From Arthrobotrys musiformis (lineage: Eukaryota; Ascomycota; Orbiliomycetes; Orbiliales; Orbiliaceae): a stretch of DNA of 64,000 nt. The number at the start of each line of letters is the position of its first letter. Position 1 is the first letter of the stretch. The stretch spans positions 186,001 through 250,000 of the forward strand of contig JAVHJL010000004.1 in NCBI GenBank assembly GCA_036971715.1. The letters run 5' to 3'. Of this stretch, positions 60,601 to 64,000 are shown one piece after another. The notes under the pieces were generated by a model. That model was not told the DNA's origin. It saw only the letters and a program-made list of their open reading frames with translations, and ran no database searches. The translations under genes and the position numbers were made by a program.

Positions 60601-61377
60601 GTTGATGATCTGATTTGCACTTTTGCAGTCGTAGCTTATTGCGTATTAAATATTTAGAGCGAAAAAGAGCAAACGTCATGCACGGCTTAAAGTGAACTTT
60701 ATAAGACTTCGAATTAATGGGGAAATCAATGAATTGGACATCTCGTCGTATCGAAGATCGGAGTGCGCCTCGCGGCGTCGAAATCCGACAAAGTGAAACA
60801 TCGTGTCGAAGCTAGAGCCAAATACGTTATCTCGACTCGAAACACGCTTTGGGAATGGCCCCGGCAGCTTTAGAGCCGACTTCTGGATCCCGAATTGTAG
60901 ACATCGTTTAGGGTATGTCGCGGAAGCTCTAAAGTCTTGGCACATTCTGAACACGGTCTTGGTTCACATTATACCTGCGCTTCTACTTAGCGAATCGGAA
61001 AGACCGAGCCAAGCCTGGTTGAGAAGGATGGTCCTTGCATATCCTTGCAAAGAAAGCTGGCAACTATTTCAGCAGCTCCATTTTTCAATTTTTAAAGTTC
61101 GCAATTTAAAGACCCACAATCGCACGATTTCCCAACTACGAATAGCCAAATTAGGAATCAAGAATACCTTCAACTGATACCGAGGTAAGCAAATATGTGG
61201 GCCATGGGTCGCAAAACTGTTTTAAGACGTTTTTGGACAAAGCTAACTAAGCGCCGGGTACAAATTGAAGTCATAATGTGGGGGCAGCCGTTAAACACTT
61301 TCTACCAAAGTGATCCGTCGCTGCTCTTTTATTAGCTAACCGTTGGATACTTCCTCTGGTAGGGATAGTTTTAAAAC
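60601..61377. other. Intergenic, 0.8 kb
   Basis: Contains the promoter of the F-box/LRR gene at 60600. A 124-codon plus-strand frame at 60803 has no signature. Confidence 0.5.
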
Positions 61378-63442
61378 TTACTCATCGGCCCAGGGCTTAT
61401 CCCGTCTCTCGAATTCCATAATCTTCATATCCGGAAAAAGCCATCTAATTTCCTCGATATCTGCCAACTTTAGTGTTGGGACTAGTTCCCCTTCCTCTCC
61501 AATGTAATCGACGAGATATATTATCGGGTGCTGCGCGGTTACATATATAGGAGGTGGAATCAGTGTGAAAAATGCCATAACAGCAAGTTTGGGCACTTTG
61601 CCTCTAATACTGGTATGGTAGATGTGTTTCTTTGCGATTGCAAGGGCATCCTTAACCGGTTCGTATAGGGTCCCATTAGCGAATCTCGGGGTTCCGACGA
61701 TGCGCAACAGTCTCAGGTTTTCGGGAAGGATAATCTTTAAACGCGACACGACGGAGACTATTAACAACACTTTCACAAGCAATTGTTTTGATATATCTAT
61801 ATCAAAGAAGCTTTACGGGCTCCGGTCATCTGCGAAGGAGACAAGGCTTACGGGTCTATTATCTCTAGCCAAATCGATACCCAGGGCTACCTCCTCCAAT
61901 AAGGGCCAGCTCGTGAGAAAGAACCCGTCGTAACCATTGTCTGGCGGCAATTTGAATTTGATGGTTCGTACTGTATTGTCTAAGACGTAGCTTGAATTCT
62001 TGTGCTCGATCCAGACCCTTCTTAGTGTCTTACTGTGGTAATGCTTGATCGTATCATATTTTGGTAAATTTTGCTCTCGCGGAAAGATAATGTAGAGGGT
62101 TTCGAGAGGGAACATCCTTGGCATTATTGTCTCGAATGTCTCAGGCGAGCATGTCTCGATAAGCTGGAGGGACTTAAGATTCGGCATCTCCACACTGTTG
62201 CAGATCGTTTGAAGAAGAGATTCGATTCGTGGGCAATGCTCCAAACGTAATGATCTGAGAATTTTGTAGTTAATCAAATTTCTGGCGCAATCATTTAGAA
62301 GTCTACCAAGATTAGGGAACCCATAAACATAAAGATCTCGTAGTACGTTGAGCGAGGTTTCAATTTGGAGGAAAGTGTATGGGTTTGAGAACATATCCGG
62401 ATAGCCTAAGAAACTTTTAAGCTGGCTGCCCAATGGGCATAGTATCGCTAGTGACTTGAGGGTTTCACCCTTGTCCTCGATAATAGTCCATACATCCCGA
62501 ATATGGCTGAGATAGCACATGTCCGTGACGTATAGACACTCAAGATTCGGAAATATCCCTGGGATGAGTACTCTCTCGGAAGCTCCTTGCGACCAGAAGA
62601 GGGAGGCTAAAGGTAGGCAAACTTTGCGTACAGCCGTCTGCTCTTGTAAGAACGGCTCCCCTGGAAAGTACTGGAGATAGTTGTCTATCCCCCAGCCATT
62701 TATCCTGTGTGAACAAAGTCAGAACCCTACATTTCCTGACCTCATAAAGGCATGGGTAGATTGAAACTAACACAAAGGTATCTAACTGGTTTGGCTGGAG
62801 CCTAAGAAGGAAATCTTTGAGCTTCACGGCCATGATTTCAGCCGTCACTGTTTGGCGGGACGGTCGTTCAGGGAAGGACGAGATGTACAAGCTTTTCATA
62901 AGCCTGAGTTCATAGCTCGGTAGGGCGAGGAAATCATCGAATTCCATTTCCGGATGTGCATCTTTATCGAAATGTAACCTCACTTCACGATACAAATACT
63001 CAATCGCAATATCTTTGAATTGCTTGGAAGTCAAGCAAAGATTGTAGAGCGTGTTTTTGGCAGGAAGCAGCTGTTGATTTATCCACGGAAGGTAATAAGA
63101 AGAAGCCTAGCAATTAGTACATGGACTGACTTAAGATTTTCAACGTCTGAATTTTAAATCCGTATCGAAACCTTAGAGAAGGGTTGAGGTACCCAGGACG
63201 GTGACTGCTGACGTATTCATGAGCTTCTAACAATGAGTGGGATTGCAACATACGTATCGGAAGATCAAGTGGAGGATCTCTGGAGGTAGGACCGGGACAC
63301 AGGGGTGTATACGTAAGGACGCTAGCGCTAAGTCGATACCTTCCGCATCATCGCCTAGGCCTTCTTCCCCGAAAGGACCCGAACCATCATCGTCGACGGT
63401 GGGTAAAGACAAGGCCGGTTGGATTCGGGCGTTTGTAGACAT
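61378..63442 (-). CDS. F-box/LRR-like protein, 577 aa
   Basis: Four exons: 63442-63254, 63106-62772, 62704-61852, 61734-61378. A ~45-residue polar leader precedes the F-box, VPVLPPEILHLIFRY, which continues in exon 2 (YNLCLTSKQFKDIA, YLYREVRLHF). Leucine-rich segments follow: LKSLAILCPLG, LRDLYVYGFPNL, LRSLRLEHCP, LKSLQLIETCS, LETLYIIFPRE, LRLLRIVGTPR. Intron 2 has a GTTAGT donor. Intron 3 (117 nt) removes a segment with an in-frame TAA at 61804; reading straight through would truncate the protein. Same subfamily and orientation as the gene at 58706, so a probable tandem pair. Confidence 0.8.
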
Positions 63443-64000
63443 CGCGTGCACATGTGCGCACTACGTACGTGGCACCTAACTAGATTGGCCCACGGGTGTT
63501 AGACCTTTCGCCTACCACTAGTACTAGCTATAGGCAAGTTCGAAGCAGAGTGCCTTAGGATAGCTGAATAATATTGAAAGAAAGTAGACACTTGGAAGAT
63601 ATCTCGGTTGGCCTTGTATCTACGGGGTTCATGTTGGTCACGCCGGTCGGAAGGGGTTCGATTCAATTAATTCCATGCGGTCTAGATTTGGCGGTTGGCC
63701 GCCCCTTGCCTCATGTCTGGAGGACAACACAGAAAATACCACACGGGTCGCCGTCCTGCTCCGAGCGCTTCTGCCTGGAACCCAGATGTAAGCCTTGCCT
63801 AGAGTCGGCGAAATTCAATTGCTGGTATTGAGCGCAATATTGGAAGAAGCCTTCAAAAGATTCCCTATATGTGTACTTACATTATAGAGCCAAACCTTAT
63901 GAGCAGCTGAAATGCGGTACCCTCCATAAATTTAACTTTCCCAGCAGTATTATTTAGACTGGCGAGCTGGGTGCAGGCCCCGAAAAGTCTTTCTAGTACT
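63443..64000. other. Right edge, intergenic
   Basis: No credible gene; a short plus-strand frame at 63574 has no signature. Holds the promoter of the gene starting at 63442. Confidence 0.5.

Noticed and set aside
61800..61810. In-frame stop in the F-box/LRR gene
   Set aside because: It is removed by the 117-nt intron 61851-61735, which joins DNRP to IILPENLRLL.
1..64000. tRNA, rRNA or CRISPR features
   Set aside because: No cloverleaf with a credible B-box, no rRNA-like block and no regular repeat-spacer array noticed; the DNA is eukaryotic.

Overview
The window looks like nuclear DNA of a filamentous ascomycete (Pezizomycotina). Genes carry short introns (about 55 to 120 nt) with GTATGT/GTAAGT-type donors and CTAAC-like branch points, proteins are of fungal families, genes lie singly on both strands, and long gene-poor AT-rich spacers with microsatellites separate them. 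I cannot name the class or species. I read about 20 genes. For every multi-exon gene except one (42992-43711) I placed the splice sites so that the reading frame stays open from ATG to stop; these models are by eye, without transcript evidence.

Layout. 0.5-7.3 kb: F-box protein, a Dal5-like MFS transporter and a DUF2470 membrane protein. 11.4-22 kb: F-box protein, short-chain dehydrogenase/reductase (SDR), carboxymuconolactone-decarboxylase-like (CMD) protein, FSH1-type serine hydrolase, and a 605-aa protein I do not recognise. 24.5-39.4 kb, the core: a thiamine-diphosphate (ThDP) pyruvate-decarboxylase-type enzyme, an acyl-CoA/AMP ligase, and a 2,261-aa highly reducing polyketide synthase (HR-PKS) transcribed divergently from the ligase. 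40.7-50.6 kb: two tandem F-box paralogues, a small membrane protein, a CorA-like protein, an F-box relic and a thiolase-like protein ending in SKL. 51-63.4 kb: four more F-box proteins, two of them long and LRR-like.

How the genes may work together (inference). The HR-PKS (KS-AT-DH-pseudoKR-ER-KR-ACP) has no methyltransferase and no release domain. The FSH1 hydrolase is the obvious candidate for trans release, by analogy with LovG of the lovastatin pathway. The ligase could reactivate the acid as a CoA ester. The thiolase-like protein ends in SKL and the ThDP enzyme in AKL, both peroxisomal PTS1-type tails, which suggests that late steps take place in peroxisomes. SDR and CMD proteins are candidate tailoring enzymes. 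No cluster transcription factor or P450 is recognisable. An imperfect inverted repeat, GTCTG-N4-CGAGAC, occurs four times, only between 27.7 and 47.4 kb; two copies lie in the ligase/PKS divergent promoter. A ThDP decarboxylase plus a peroxisomal thiolase-like protein beside an HR-PKS matches no characterised pathway that I can recall. It is the best candidate here for an undescribed system.
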